From: Cymodocea nodosa
Taxonomy: Eukaryota; Streptophyta; Magnoliopsida; Alismatales; Cymodoceaceae
Direction of reading: 5' to 3'
DNA length: 64,000 bases
NCBI GenBank assembly: GCA_036874045.1
Contig: CM072335.1
Span: 26,915,501 to 26,979,500, forward strand
How positions within the stretch are numbered: the stretch's first letter is position 1; every line of letters starts with the position of its first letter. Positions 47,111 to 60,360 of the stretch are shown in pieces. The notes under the pieces were generated by a model. It saw only the letters and a program-made list of their open reading frames with translations, made no database searches and was not told the DNA's origin. A program made the position numbers and the translations under genes.

Positions 47111-49027
47111 CGAAACGTATCACTTCCACTGGAATGAGAAGGGTTTAACGGCAGAAAGGAGTCGGACGCACCACGTAGGAGAGCAGGGATTTTTTATTGT
47201 ATACCCTTATAAAAGTTGGTAATCGTCTGTAAGTCCTTCAAATATAATATTTTCTAATATATCCTTGAAATGATATAAATTTTTTCATTTAATGATTATA
47301 AATATATGCTCCTCCTAATCTTTCTCCTCTCATCTCACGCACATGCCGTCTTCTTACAGTATTTTTTATTATCGTTGTTTAAATATGATATATCGAATTC
47401 ATTTTTACTATATTATTTCACATCTTCTTGACATCTACAGTGAAAATGCAATATTGCATACAATAAAAATGGACTCATATATGAAATATCTTCAGCCAAA
47501 TGTGATCCACGATTCTCTTAACTTAATAATGAACATACGTATGTTGTGCATATATTATTTAATAATACATTTTATACTTGATTAAAACACATGAATCTGA
47601 TATATTTTGTGCCTAAATAAGCACGAAGAGGGCTTCCATGGAGCTCCAGCTCCTCCCTCTAAAGAACAAGAGGCCAGCGGAGAGAAGGGGATGAGAAGAT
47701 TTTCACAACGATCGCCGCCAAGGGCAAGAAATTGCTGCAAGAGCCACAGGTAAACTCTTCACAGCGATTGAGCTTGTTAAAAGAAATCTCCAATTCCCAC
47801 AACTACCATTACGAATAAGAGTAGTTTATTGTGTTAAATATCTCAAATTCCTAACTAAATGAATGCCCAGAGCCAATTGGAATCACGAATAATTTCCAAA
47901 ACAATGGAAGTTGGAGGATTTTTTAATTGCAGTTGTCGCTTCCACGCCTGTTTACCTATCCAACGGTACATACATCAATGAAGCTACAGCTGTAGATATT
48001 AAGGTTATGGGATGGATTTTTTTACACATATATGATTTCAGCATTCCCAAATTTCTGATGTAGGAAAATCTTTCAGGCTTTGAATAATATTTCTTAGTTC
48101 ATTTTCATAATCATAAAATCAAGAAAATTTTAATTTTATCTGATTTTGCACTTTTTTTTTCCTTTTGGCACAATCTAATGGTGAAATCGAAAATTTTTTT
48201 AAACAAAATTTATGTTTTTCGTTATTTTGAAAATTAATATACAATCATAATTTTACAAAAGTTTTCTTATACAAAATCATATCTTATCCATACCTTAATC
48301 CCAAAGACTCAATCACAAGTTCAAAAGGATGTCTGCATTTGCATACAGCCATTTAAAGTAAATCAATCGGATCAGAATTTTTTGTATCCAAACTCGTATT
48401 AGGATTTAAATTTTGATTTTACTTGCTACTTCTAATTTTTCTCAGCTGCTCCCATGGACCTTTACCTTGCAACTTCTTTTGCTACTGTCATTTCCTTATG
48501 TTTTTTTTATGCAAAAATTGACAGTGAAGCCTTCTAATCATAGATAGACACACTGCTAGGCAAAAGAAGCCAAGTGTGGTTTAAGATGATCTTAATGAAG
48601 CAGAGAGAAAATTAAGTTATATGTGCGATGCCCCTTATTTCACGTGTCATACAAAAAAAAGTTGCACGATGGCACCTAATGTTAATGCAGAGTCAATCAT
48701 CATCAACCAATTCAAAATACTTGAGTTAACCATATTCCCTATCAATATTCAAATTTTAATGCCTACATCTTCCACGTTTAGCAGGATAGAGAAACAGGAA
48801 AATGAACCAAAAGTACCTGCTGTTATCTTGATTACGTTATTCATCAATAACATGAATCAAATCATCAGAAGCTGTAGAAAAGTTCTACTCCATGATTGCT
48901 GAAACATAGCAAATCAAAAGGTATGTATATTATTTCAAAAGGGAGGAACAGACGAAAACCAAAAAATCCAGCATTGAATATTAAAATCAAGCAGTTGCTA
49001 CACTTGACCGATCATAATTTAAACTGC
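47111..49027. other. Intergenic region between PHAX-like and ATP synthase d genes
   Basis: The left part is the PHAX promoter. A GC-richer stretch at 47630-47770 ends in a possible splice donor but codes for nothing I recognise; it may be a relic exon. The rest is AT-rich and shows nothing. Confidence 0.45.
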
Positions 49028-51582
49028 TCAATATCCCCAGTAATCATTGCGCATTTCATCATCGAATTTCTTCCTGAGCTCGGGATGCTTCTCAAAATAC
49101 TCATCCGCTGTCATTGTGCTGATTTTCGTCTGTTGAAGCAAAAAAAACACTCTTTAGAATTAATAATAATTAAAGACCAATGGAAGAGTAAAAAATGTCG
49201 TTCTATGACCTTCAGCTCTCGAATTTCTTCAATTTCTTTCTCCAATCTTGCTGATTCTTTAAGAGACATTTGTTCAGCTTCTTTTAACTCCACCAACTGT
49301 AATGCAGGAAAATCAAATGCAAATGTAAAAGAAGGCAATTGTTAAAATGGACAAGCTTGTAGTTAGCAAAAATTATACAAACTTTTTACATGCATTAGAC
49401 AGGCGTAAAGTGGCTCTTCCTTTTTTAAGTATCCCATTGAAATATTAAAAAGAAACAAAAATACATAAGAAGAAACAAATGGAAAAATTAACATTAATGT
49501 GACATGGTTAAATATGTAAACACAAAATGCAGAAAATTTAATACACAATGAACTAGATTTGGCTATTCTTACCAATGCATCAAACTTGGGTTTATACTGA
49601 GGAGTCACAGTATCTACGTACTTAGGTATTTCTATGCCTGCATTATAGATGAATAAAAAGTGAGGAAATATGGGAACATTATATGCCCAAGTAGTTCTAT
49701 GCCTGCACTTTATATATTTTGAATCAACTACAAAAATTGAATTTGGGGACTCCTAACATAGGAACATGAGAGTTCTATTGAAGATTTTTTTCCTTTTTGG
49801 GGAGACATGCTAACTAATCAGCAACTGTAAACATCAGACTTCTTCCTCTCATGTTCTAAATACCGGTTCTTTATGATGACACTTATATCTACATGAGCAC
49901 TACTTTTTCCACTAAAATGCTTCCCTTTCAATTTGTTTGAACGGTGTTATCAAGGCGGGCGCCCCCTAGGCATCTAGGCATGATTTGGTCATGCTAGACT
50001 AGCCATCTCCATCTCACCTTGTCTTAAGTAGGAGGGTCTTCTACCAAGTTTGTTTAATTACATATATATTTTAAAATTATTTAAGATTTTTCATTGAAAA
50101 AACTTAGGTATATATTTTTTAATGTAATATTACTGACATCTACATAATTTTGAAATATATTTCTAAAATATACATGTTAGTGTTATTACAATCCCTGCTG
50201 TTATACCTTCAACGAGGCAAAACTAGATTATCAAGACTTGAAAATCATTTTGAAAATGAAAAATTCTATGTTACAAAGAATTATTTCCAACATAATATCC
50301 ATCAATTGTCTTCCAACAAGGGAGTTGGGAAGAATTACAATCACACAGAAAAGTTGGCAAATAATGTTACCATTCACCGGATTGAGAAACCTATTTTCAA
50401 ATTGAGACATTAGACGATTTTAGAAACATTTAAAGAATAAAGACGAACTTTAGTGGCAGGCATTGATTATAATAGGCATATAGGTATCATATTCATCTCA
50501 CAGTTCCATCTTCCTGGTAAAGGTAGAGTGAAACATAAGACATTTAATAAAACATCTCCAGTCAGCAGTTTGATGCCACCAATTGCAAACCTCAAAGTTA
50601 TATTAAGTTTCAATCATTTCTATCATGGGCATACGAATGTTTTACTTTGTAAGGTTGTGAACAAGTGGAATCAAGCTACTTATTTTGACTACCTAAAGGA
50701 AAATCTAAGAATGACCTTGAATTTTATTGGAGGAATATAATAATACAAGAAAAGACATACGAACGACTCTTGAAAACAACATTGAAGTCATCTCTGCAAT
50801 ATTCGGATAAAGAATTACATGAACAGCCTACAACATGCCTCCTAAAATATCTACACGTTTAGCCATACATGGTTGTAATTTTTATATGATATCTGAATTC
50901 ATTAGAATTTATCCTGTCACGACCTCAAACAAACTGCTAAGAAATGGCAAGTCAAGCTAGTCAAACTATTTTGTTTTATTTCATCTCATTTTATAACTAT
51001 GGAATCAGAGCCTAGAATCAAGCTTGCCTCTATTTCGTTGCTAAATAATCGACCTTTCAGTTTTCATATTTTAATACACAAACCCGAGCAGTTCCATAAC
51101 CGTTCTTATGATCAAATAGAAATCACAAAGTTAAATCGCTCCCTTAGATGAAAGCAATCTCTTTTTTTGACGAAAATACAGAAAGAACGAATATTTCATA
51201 CTCTCATAAGCCTCTTTGTACATATCCACCAATTTCGACCCAATGCCCTTCCTGTACTTCTCCCAATCGATTGGCACAGGCTCCTGCACAATCAAATTCC
51301 ACTTCATAAACTAAAACGAAGGACAGAGAGACTTGATAACTAACAAAAAAAAGCCTTCCAATCTCCTCCGATCCGAAAACACTAGATCCCTGGAATCGAG
51401 GTGGTTACGATAAGTACCATACTGTACTTGGTCTGGAGGGCGTGGTTGACGTCCTCGAAGGTGCGGCGAAGGTTGAAGAACTCCTTGCGTGCCTCCTCGG
51501 AGACGATCATCTTGGCCATCCCATCCCAGTCGATCTTCGTCACCGCCTTCGTTGCCACTTCTGCCACCTTCTTGCCGCTCAT
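49028..51582 (-). CDS. ATPQ: Mitochondrial F1Fo ATP synthase subunit d
   Basis: Subunit d is part of the peripheral stalk that holds F1 against the Fo motor in the inner mitochondrial membrane. Five exons (51418-51582, 51202-51283, 49573-49637, 49210-49296, 49028-49129) give 166 residues, against 168 in Arabidopsis. Key stretches are MSGKKVAEVATKAVTKIDWD, EARKEFFNLRRTFEDVNHAL, PIDWEKYRKGIGSKLVDMYK, VTPQYKPKFDAL, VELKEAEQMSLKESARLEKE and the end MTADEYFEKHPELRKKFDDE followed by MRNDYWGY. All junctions keep frame with GT-AG ends. No cleavable presequence is obvious, as in other plant d subunits. A pure GA tract lies in the leader just upstream of the ATG. Confidence 0.96.
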
Positions 51583-51589
51583 CGTGGCG

Positions 51590-51592
<3 letters not shown>

Positions 51593-51633
<41 letters not shown>
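51593..51633. repeat. (CT/GA)n microsatellite in the ATP synthase d leader
   Basis: About 20 TC units (GA on the coding strand) end only 10 bases before the ATG at 51582. Its place in the 5' UTR is inferred from that closeness. Confidence 0.85.
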
Positions 51634-51636
<3 letters not shown>

Positions 51637-51639
51637 GTT

Positions 51640-53834
51640 GGTGCGGAGGGGAAGAGGCCAGGGGTGGAGCTGGAAGGTTCCAACGAAGGGTGGGGAAGAA
51701 CTCTCTTTTCATCATTATCGTCATTATTTCAAGAATAATTTTTATAGTTTTTAAAAAGTATTTTAAATCTAATATATATATAAATAATGGATGCAAAGCA
51801 CAAGGTCATTGTTAGCAAGACATTTTTTTTTCTGAAAATAGTCAGATTTCTTTAGTGGTATTTTTAGAAAATTTTTCTAACTGTACGTTTATTTTTCTTA
51901 TAAATACATGAAGAATAGAAACAACCATACAAATCATGCTATTAGATTATTATACATTCACGATGAAATTTTCATTGAAATTAGATAAGTATTTCTCCTT
52001 CATCTAAATGTTAAAAAAATTCACTAACTTTTGTCAATTTTCAACCATTTATTTCGTAACTAAAATATCTTAAAGAACATAAGCCAGATTAAGTTAAAAT
52101 TTTAACACATGGTAAGTAGGTAATATCTTTGATTAAATAATTATATAATTAAATTAAATCTTTTTAATAAAAGAAGAAGAATCACTTTTTCCATTTTGAA
52201 AAATCAACAAAATAATAAGGACTTTCTTTTATTGCAATGGTGATTCCAGGTTTTCTTTTCCATTTTCCATTTAGAATCACCTTCTTTATAATAATTGTGC
52301 TTGATTTTGTATCCAACGCATCTTTCTCTACCATGGTGAGTAAGATCAACTGCAACCAATGTTGCAAACAGAATTAAGGACATAAATGAAAATAAATAAT
52401 AACGATTAGATTCTCTTGCTGATTTTGAAGGAAAACAGATTCTAACTTGCAATACTAACAGAACAATGTAATTGATATTTTACTTATAAGAGAACTAGTT
52501 TTAAATTTAAATCTAACCAAACATATTATCGTTATCGAAAAGGAAACAAAAAATTTTAGTTTTTTTTTAATAAGAGGTAAATCATATACATACAAGCCTC
52601 AGTTATCAAAATACAACCGAGCAAAGAAGTTCACAAAATTCAAATATCACCAAAACCCAAAGACAAAAAGCTCAAACAAGAACAGCAAGGAATTAAACAA
52701 ACTTCATTTATCCATAGTTTATTTTATAATTTACGTGAAAAAGCCAACATTAATTACGATAATACCATATTGTCTGTATTCTCTCATCGCCACCCTCCTC
52801 AGTTCGTCCCCATCCGCTCCATTTCCTACTGGCTCCCCTGTCTTGATTGACCATCCATTCTCTCCTCCTCGCCCTGCCATTTCCATCTCTTTCCATCGCG
52901 CCGGGAAAGCACCACCGCGCGCTATAGTCCATACACAACGACACCACTAACCTAGGGATGCTTAAGTAAAAAATTTGAAACAATAATAGAAATTTACCTG
53001 AAATCAAGAGTAAAAATTTAGATATATGTAAAATCTTTAAAGCAAATATGACGAATTAATTCTAGTTCCATTAAGCACAGCTAATACCAAATATTGACTA
53101 ACCGATTCTAACAATTTTATGTGCACCAGAGAGTAGTACTTCATCGTAATGGTGGACAAGTTGGTGAGTTACTTGAACACTTCCAACAAGATCGTAACGA
53201 TCTTTGTAGGCCTGGAAAGGCGTGTCCCATATCATTGCAATGGCAGACGTTCTGCAAACACATTGGGTATTACAATCTGTAATACTCACTGCCAACATGG
53301 AAAAATATAACTGAGAACGTAGCTAACGCTATGAATCCAAGTCATTTTTCTTGTTAAGTCTTTAAGAACGGAGGAAAGTCCACCTGCGCAAACCACACTA
53401 CGCTACAAAGTTCAATCAATACATTAAATTTTACAAGAATAATCTCCAAACACATTTAATCAAACACTTCAAAGAAAGACGGTAGGATTCACACAAAGTG
53501 CTTCTCGAGTGGATGAAACTGCACAGCATACATGATGAAATGATTTACACAACGTACAACAAAAGAAGGCCAATTACAATATCGAGAAGCTTGCCCGGTT
53601 CAATTACCAGTCTCCCATGTATTAACAACCGTCACTCCCGAGTTTGGGTGCTGCCTTTTGCTTTCTCCATGCTAATCATATACAATACCACAAATTTGTC
53701 GTCCCAAAAGGAGCACAGGTAAAAGCCAAAGCAATCACCAATCACCCGGAAAGTGTAGTACCTCAATCAACAGGTAAGCATCCAAGATGGCTGAACTAGT
53801 AGGGAGCCCAGAATCCTGTTATTGTACTGTGTAC
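51640..53834. other. Intergenic region between ATP synthase d promoter and AGD14 3' end
   Basis: The stretch is AT-rich. It contains a C-rich block at 52780-52950 without recognised coding, and an exon-like piece on the minus strand at 53098-53251 (listed separately). Positions from about 53400 to 53834 are probably the AGD14 3' UTR. Confidence 0.45.
53098..53251 (-). other. Unidentified exon-like segment
   Basis: After an acceptor-like TTTGCAG the minus strand has an open frame of 50 codons ending in TAG: TSAIAMIWDTPFQAYKDRYD, LVGSVQVTHQLVHHYDEVLL, SGAHKIVRIG. A GTAACT donor occurs after SVQ. The amino-acid mix looks protein-like, but I do not recognise a family and no partner exon is seen nearby. 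It may be a relic or chance. Confidence 0.25.
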
Positions 53835-56800
53835 CTACCCGAAAGGATTTCCACCTGTACCGGCAAAATAATTGGAGGTACCTTGTTGGGAATTACTGGA
53901 ATTCAGATTTTGATTCATTCCTGTTGGACCAAAAGCAAATTGCTGATTGCCAAGATTTCCAATCGCTTGGGTCCTGCGGGGAAGAAACGTGCTTCATCAA
54001 TACACAAGAGATAAAAATATAACTTTGAAGAACTTCCCATTCTTATTAAAAAAACTGCACATTCTGATATTAAAGAGATTTGTTACATCAAGAAGGTAGG
54101 ACAAATGCTCCAATAAAATAATAAAATTTGAATAATTGCAGGATTGTTTATAATACATAAAAAGGTAGAAAGAAATTAGTAAACACTATACAAATATGTT
54201 CTCCATTTGAAGAAAATTCAGTCTTCTAGAGTAGTCATATGATCACTAAAGAAGTATCAAGTCAACTTTATCCAGTGTCCCTTCATACAACTCAAGAAGT
54301 CCACCAGAATTGATAATTTAAGGCCAACGTTATGCTCTTGTCCTATTTAGTAGTCAAGCCTTCGTAAAGTTTCTGGAGCAATTGAAAAGCACCATGAAGC
54401 TCCAATTACAGAATGTATATTACAGAAATGTACAAATAGTGGAATGAAAGTTCCTCAAATTTTCATATATTTATTATTTTTTTCTGGGCACTTTCAAATG
54501 AAGTTAAATATGGTCGTGATGCAACAACAAAAGCAAATATTTACCCCATGGGAAACACGTTTCCAGTTGTTTGCTGTCCCATATTATTTTGAATCTGTGA
54601 CATGTATCCACCTAGAATTTTTTTAAAAGAAATGTTAGTATTGTTTTTTAACAAAAAAAAATTCAAAATAACATCAGGAAAACTAAGTCTTTTTTTACCA
54701 GCAGCTGCTGCCAATGGATTAGATAGCTGCTGTTGGGGCATCCACTGCGGTGTAGGGCCTAAGCTTGAAGCACGTTGTATGCCTTGAGGGCCATCATTGC
54801 TTGGCAGTGCTCCTTGCAATGGCGCCAAAGACGGGAACTGCACATCAAAGCAACTGTTTTAAGTTGTAGATCATTTCAAAAGTGTCTAACCAGCAAAGTT
54901 CAACAACCATAAAAAAAATCATACATCCAATTATTCCCGAAAAACCTTTTTCTTAGGTAAGCATTTGGAAAAATCTTAGGGGCTATTTGTTTACATGATC
55001 TGTTTTTTTATTTTTTTATAAACCAATTAGCAAGTTGCATCTACTTCTTCTAAGGCTATAGAAAAACCATTGTTTGTTGAAAAGAAACTAATTCATTGAA
55101 TTTTTTCTCTCCCATACAAAACAGTTCCTCAATTTTGACAAGGTAGATAAAGAAAAAACCTTCTCCCCTGTTTGTACAAAACTGGATTAAGAAACTAACA
55201 AAAAATGTTTGGTGGTTTAAAAACCACAAAACAAAGAAGCCCTTAAACAATTTTTTTGGTAAATAATGGGCCCTTAGACATGTTGTAACCCATGAGAGTG
55301 CAAAATGATTACAGCTTATGCAGCCAAGCTTATTGTTTCCTTCAGAAAATAATTTCCCATCATATACCAAAAATGTTATTTATGCTACATTAGTATACTT
55401 CTCCTAAACTTGAATTTCCATCAGAATACTAAATTTCTTACTGTTGCAGCATGAACTAGAGTTGTTCCACTGGAAATTTCAAATGGATTGGCTGATTTTG
55501 ATTGAAATGGAAAAGATGGTGCTGCCTGCTGTGAAGAAAAAAAATAAACAGCTCATTTTGAGAAAATCAAATTGAACAAGATACTTTACAGGTAAAGGAA
55601 AAAAATACACGTAAGAATCAAGATACCACTACTGCAGCAGGATATTGCATGGAAAAACCCATTCCATAATGTGGGCGTGCTTGCCAATTTGGAGTAGCAC
55701 CATGTCCCATGGGATAACTTGAAGTAAAAAGATCCTGCACTTAATCAAAATTCACAGATTAGAGGGGTAAGTTAACAAAAGAGCAACAGCATATGATGAG
55801 GCGATGTCTCTTTTACAGCTGGTAGTTCTTTTCTTTCGTTAGGTTTTGCTTCCACACTTTGAACTTGTGGTGAAATTCCAGAATCTTGCTCAATAGGGGG
55901 AAGAATTGAAATTTGAGATATTTGTCCAGCTGAAGCAGTTGAAGCCCTCGTACCATTTGGTGCAGCAGTAGCCCCCCATGGCTGTAAAAGAAATATAGTC
56001 ACCATTGGTTATTCACATTATTAACAAAATCAAAAGCTCAGAATTTCCTAAACTATTATACCTGATTGCTTGTACTAATACCATGCGAAGTGGACTGTGG
56101 AGCAATAGATTGTGGAACCGCAAACTTGTCAGCAACTGAAAATAAAGAATTTTCATTTTGCTGTGAGGCAGGCCATTGACTGGTGGTATTGGATGTACTG
56201 GCAGTAGTAGTAGGCAAGCCTGAGAGACCACTAACGGTGCTGGAACTTGCAGGTGCATACAACTCTGCTAGGCCAGAGTCTAGTGGTTTTGAATTTGTTA
56301 GTGGTGTTGGATTTTGGCCTGCTACATTGTCAAAAGATGCCCAATCTCCAGTGTCAACTGGTGGAGCTGCTGCTTGTAGATCAGACTGTTCTTGGGGTGC
56401 AGAAACGGGACTTTCAAAATCTGCACTTAAGTCAATTAAACTTTCTGTTGCTACAATCTTTACATCAGCAGGTGCAGCTGCTGCATTCTTTGCTTCCAGA
56501 GCTGGTGTTACACTCTTTACTGTAGGTGGACTCCCACCTGCAGGACTCGATGATGCAGTTCTCTGGAATAGAAGTGCGAAATGTGATTTTATAAATCTAA
56601 GAAGCAAGAAGATCAAGTTTCATGAGGAATTAGCTACTATTATCTATGTTATTGGAGATATTAAAAACTGCATAGGGAATGTAGTCTAAAGTTTAGTTGA
56701 GTATCAGGTGGCATGCTCAGTTTAATATGGAATCTAGATTAAGATCTGCACCATACTATTTCACTTTATTGAACATTTCTGTAATTACAGAGAGTAGACT

Positions 56801-59794
56801 TGTAAAAAATCTACAATTTTATCCCTTTCACAAGAAAAATGAATTTGATAGCCCGATTCTACTTTTCTTCCCACTTGTGTAGAATAGCAGTATAATTCAA
56901 GTCACATTTCAATATAGACACAAACACAAATATCTAGGAATCCAATTGTATCTTGCAGTGTAGGAGCAACTAACTTCACCCTATAACACATCAGTGTAAA
57001 TAATCCTCATTCTCTCCATGAAAGTAGGGCAGCAACATTGGCAGGCAGCCATCTCTTAGAAACTTCACTTAAGAAGGTCCAAAACAAAAGCTAACACCTA
57101 TATTCCTACCATATAGTCAATAGATGTGTGTTTTTTACCACAGAAATTAGTACCAAATAAACAACGTTCGTCACAAAATATAACCAAATGAATAATTCAA
57201 ATCACAGAAGACTGTCTGATCCATGGGAAATTAAATTTAAAACTAGTTTGCATGCTCAAATACAAGGAATGGAAGAATAAAATAAATGATGCAAAATAAT
57301 CTATACAATTATCAGAAAATAGTGAAACTGAGATGTCACCATAATATTAATAAATTATGATAATATCTTCAAAAGGGCAGTTACCTATCAATTATATTCA
57401 ATTTACTTGATATTACCACTTTTTGAAAACTGCAGGACATGACATGTAATAGCAATTGGATGAAGGGGAAACCATCAAAATGCATAAAGCTAAAATAATT
57501 ACAAAATACGAAAGAATCTAGCAATATTAGAAGTCTTTTTGCAGCTCAGTAAACAAGTTGGCAAGTCATATCACTCCATTCAACCATTAAGTAGAACTTA
57601 TAGAACAGCTCCATCATTCATGGTTGGAACAAATATAAGCTCCGATAACGTAGTAATAATATGACTCTATGGTGCACCACAAGGTATTTTTTCAAGATTT
57701 TATATTGACAAAAAATCAACAAAAAAAATTTCACATTTCCAAATTCTGATGCTACCTAAAAGGATGATCTATATAGAAAGTGAACCATGGATATATTAGT
57801 GAGTGTAGCATGAACATATTAAAATGCTTAATTAAAATGAAACAATTAGTTTACTTTATCAGAGAATTTAAACAAAATAAAAATGATAGCTACTGTCTTG
57901 GCGTGACACTGTATTTACTATAACTTACCACAATACAAACATTTACCTGTGCTTGCGGAGGAGCCTCAATGACCCTCCTAGCATTTGATTTTGGAGGTTC
58001 TTCCATTTGCATAGCTGGAGAATCCTCTCCCACAACTGGAGGACTAGAGACATCACTGTCCTGACTGCTTGGAGACCTTCCACCAATCCTGGATGTTCCA
58101 TCTGAAGACCTACGCTCTTCAAATTTTACAGTCTGGTTTCCTTTTATAATTTTATCATCACGACGTTTGTCATCACCCATTTCAAATCGGCCTGGACTTC
58201 TCCTATAGTCACCTTGTTCATATCCAGGGCTTCTTCTTTGTTCGTAACTGTACCTAGAATTACTTTCATCATTTCTTCCACCAGGAGGACCAGAACCAGG
58301 CCTATCACCATGACGGTGATCATAAGAATCACCATATGAAGGGCTCTGTGACCCACTACGAAATGTTTCTGGCCTTCTTCGTTCATAAGTGTCTTCTCTA
58401 TCACGCTGATGGTAGTTTCAAGAAAAAGAATGGTGTTAGAGAAAAGCATGGGTGGTTCTGACAAATTCCACTGCATCAAAAGAGAGAATACATTTCTAGC
58501 TAATTTATATGTTACTCTTTTTTAAGAACTCCAAATATTGATCAAAACGGTATGTAGTACAAACAAAACCAAAAATATTGAAATATAATGAAAAAATGGA
58601 TATTCACACATCTTCCATGTCGCATACGAAATGTCACTGTAAGTTTATCAAGCATGGCATGTTAGATAAGTTCATGATGACTGTCATTTTCATTATGTGG
58701 AAAAGAGTGTGCTGCCGTATGATATTCAACAAAATGATTGTATTGTAAATTAAAAGAACAGCAGCATACCCGTGGAGGCCTGCCAACACTTCGATCTCCT
58801 GAATATCTTTGGTCAACATAAACATGCTTGATGAAAGTTCTTAGCCTTTCAACGTTACTAGAAAAAAAGGGCTATAGATTAGAGTCTACCAGTTGGAAAG
58901 TTTACCAGAAATGATAAAACTGGGAAATAAGCATAAACCTGCTATCAGGGAATGAATGCCGTTGCAGATCCCATTCTTTAAAGTATATCATTTTGGCACG
59001 CTATATGAAAACAAAAGCAAAACCATGCAATGATATAAAAAAATGATTACGGTGAAATAAAAGAGCAACATTTGTAGATACCTCATTTCCTCCCTCTTGG
59101 AGAGCAGTGACTTCTTGTGAAGTAAACTTGGCCATCGATACAGACTTCACACGGTGAGTAAACTCTCGACTGGAAAAAGTAACAACTTAATGTCATTATT
59201 GCAGAGTAAGCCTAGCGGATAAGTCTGGTTACGGCAATAGACATATTTTTCAGATCAGGAAGTAGAAATTTAGCATGTAGTAGTCATCACTAGAACTAGA
59301 ATTAAAGAATTTGTCCAGTTCGTATGGGACATTAATAGGCGTCAAGTACTACAAAAATCAAAAAGCTTTTGCGAAAACAGAAGGGAAGTAACAGAGAAGG
59401 CGGTATAACAGAAATGAAAAAGGGAAACTTGAAACAAAAAACTTACTGTATCCCACTGCAGGTGGTACAAATGAAGGTCCAGAAGTTCGTGCATACATAT
59501 TGCGGCCCCTGATTAGCACCAAACAAATCATGAAATTATAATCTATACACGAAAATTCGCTAGCTAAGCATAGTTAGAAACTATTGCCACCTTAACGATG
59601 CAACCACTATAAGATTGCATCCATCAACAAAGCTGCAACACAAATTGAATACAAAATCAGGAGAGAAAAAACAAGTAAAATAACTCGAAACGCACCAAGC
59701 TGTTGCAATTGATGCATTTCTTATTCGCGGGGAGCTTGAGAAGTCCACGTATAATCCTCTCATTCTTCTCATCCTCCTTGAATCTACTCGCCAT
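53835..59794 (-). CDS. AGD14: ArfGAP domain protein AGD14/ZIGA type
   Basis: ArfGAPs trigger GTP hydrolysis on ARF GTPases in Golgi and endosomal traffic. Thirteen coding exons: 59696-59794, 59447-59508, 59082-59169, 58939-59000, 58770-58857, 57947-58405, 56062-56562, 55817-55981, 55627-55734, 55442-55525, 54699-54837, 54545-54611, 53835-53973; all phases agree, giving 686 residues. Exons 1-5 make the ArfGAP domain: the C4 zinc finger CINC-(x16)-CTTC, the arginine finger in GIHREFTHRVKSVSM, and REFTHRV followed by VERLRTFIKHVYVDQRY. Exon 6 is charged (Arg, Ser, Asp, Gly-rich), exons 7-13 are Gln/Ser/Pro-rich and disordered, with GDWASFDN, NPF motifs in SANPFEI and GGNPFG at the very end, which suit EH-domain binding. 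A 5' UTR intron is likely at 59800-60022. AGD15 is shorter, so AGD14 fits best. Confidence 0.94.
54979..55242. mobile_element. Tourist-like (PIF/Harbinger) MITE in an AGD14 intron
   Basis: The left end GGGGCTATTTGTTTAC and the reverse complement of the right end GGGCTTCTTTGTTTTG match, and both sides carry a TTA (54976-54978 and 55243-55245), the target duplication typical of PIF/Harbinger MITEs. The element is 264 bases and non-coding. A second end-like word (GGGCCC followed by TTA at 55274-55276) suggests a nested or alternative right end at 55273. Confidence 0.6.
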
Positions 59795-60360
59795 CCCCCC
59801 TGCAGCAACACAATTCCCGGACATTAAAACAATCAACACAAATAACTCTCACTTCCTACAAATCACAGCACTCCTAAATCAACAAGATCAACTCAAGTCG
59901 ATACACGACAACGAAAACAACACGAAGGAAAAAATGAAATAAAACATCCCAGTATCAACAATGCCGATCAGCAGAGATGAAAGATCCATCCAAGTCTGGA
60001 GCTAACCTCGTGTACCCCACACCTTTCCGTGGGATCCAGAAACGGATCAGCCGGAAATTCCACGGACTCGATGAAATCTCGTCGGTTTTGGAGCTCAGAG
60101 GTAGAGATCTGACACGGACGCAAATCGACCGGCGCCTTTTCTTCCCTCTTTTTGCCCACGACACGAGAGAGAGAGAGAGAGGGGGGGGGGGAAGGAGGAC
60201 AAGAGGATGGAAATGGAAATCGAGATGGACTCTCTCTCTCTCTCTCTCTCCCTCCTCCCTCTCTCCTCTTTTATTTCCAAATCACGGGAAATCGCCGCCG
60301 GTTTTACCGGTAGGCGACGAGAGTCCTGCTGTCCGAAGATGAGAATTCGACCGCTCATTC
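59795..60360 (-). promoter_or_regulatory. AGD14 leader, leader intron and core promoter
   Basis: The first, non-coding exon seems to end at 60023 (GGAAAG before GTGTGG); the second begins at 59799 (CTGCAG acceptor), five bases before the ATG. Two simple repeats lie in the leader or core promoter: GA at 60165-60180 followed by a run of G, and CT at 60230-60250. Confidence 0.5.

Noticed and set aside
47630-47770. GC-richer stretch with a possible donor, MELQLLPLKNKR-like frame
   Set aside because: Only about 20 codons before a stop in the ATG frame and no recognised family; not listed as a gene.
50150-50740. Two open frames on the plus strand in the ATP synthase d intron
   Set aside because: AT-rich, no known domain, no acceptor or donor logic; treated as intron.
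54541-54546. In-frame TAA after FPMG in AGD14, suggesting an early stop
   Set aside because: The TAA is part of a GTAAAT donor; splicing to 53973 restores the frame and the conserved GGNPFG end.
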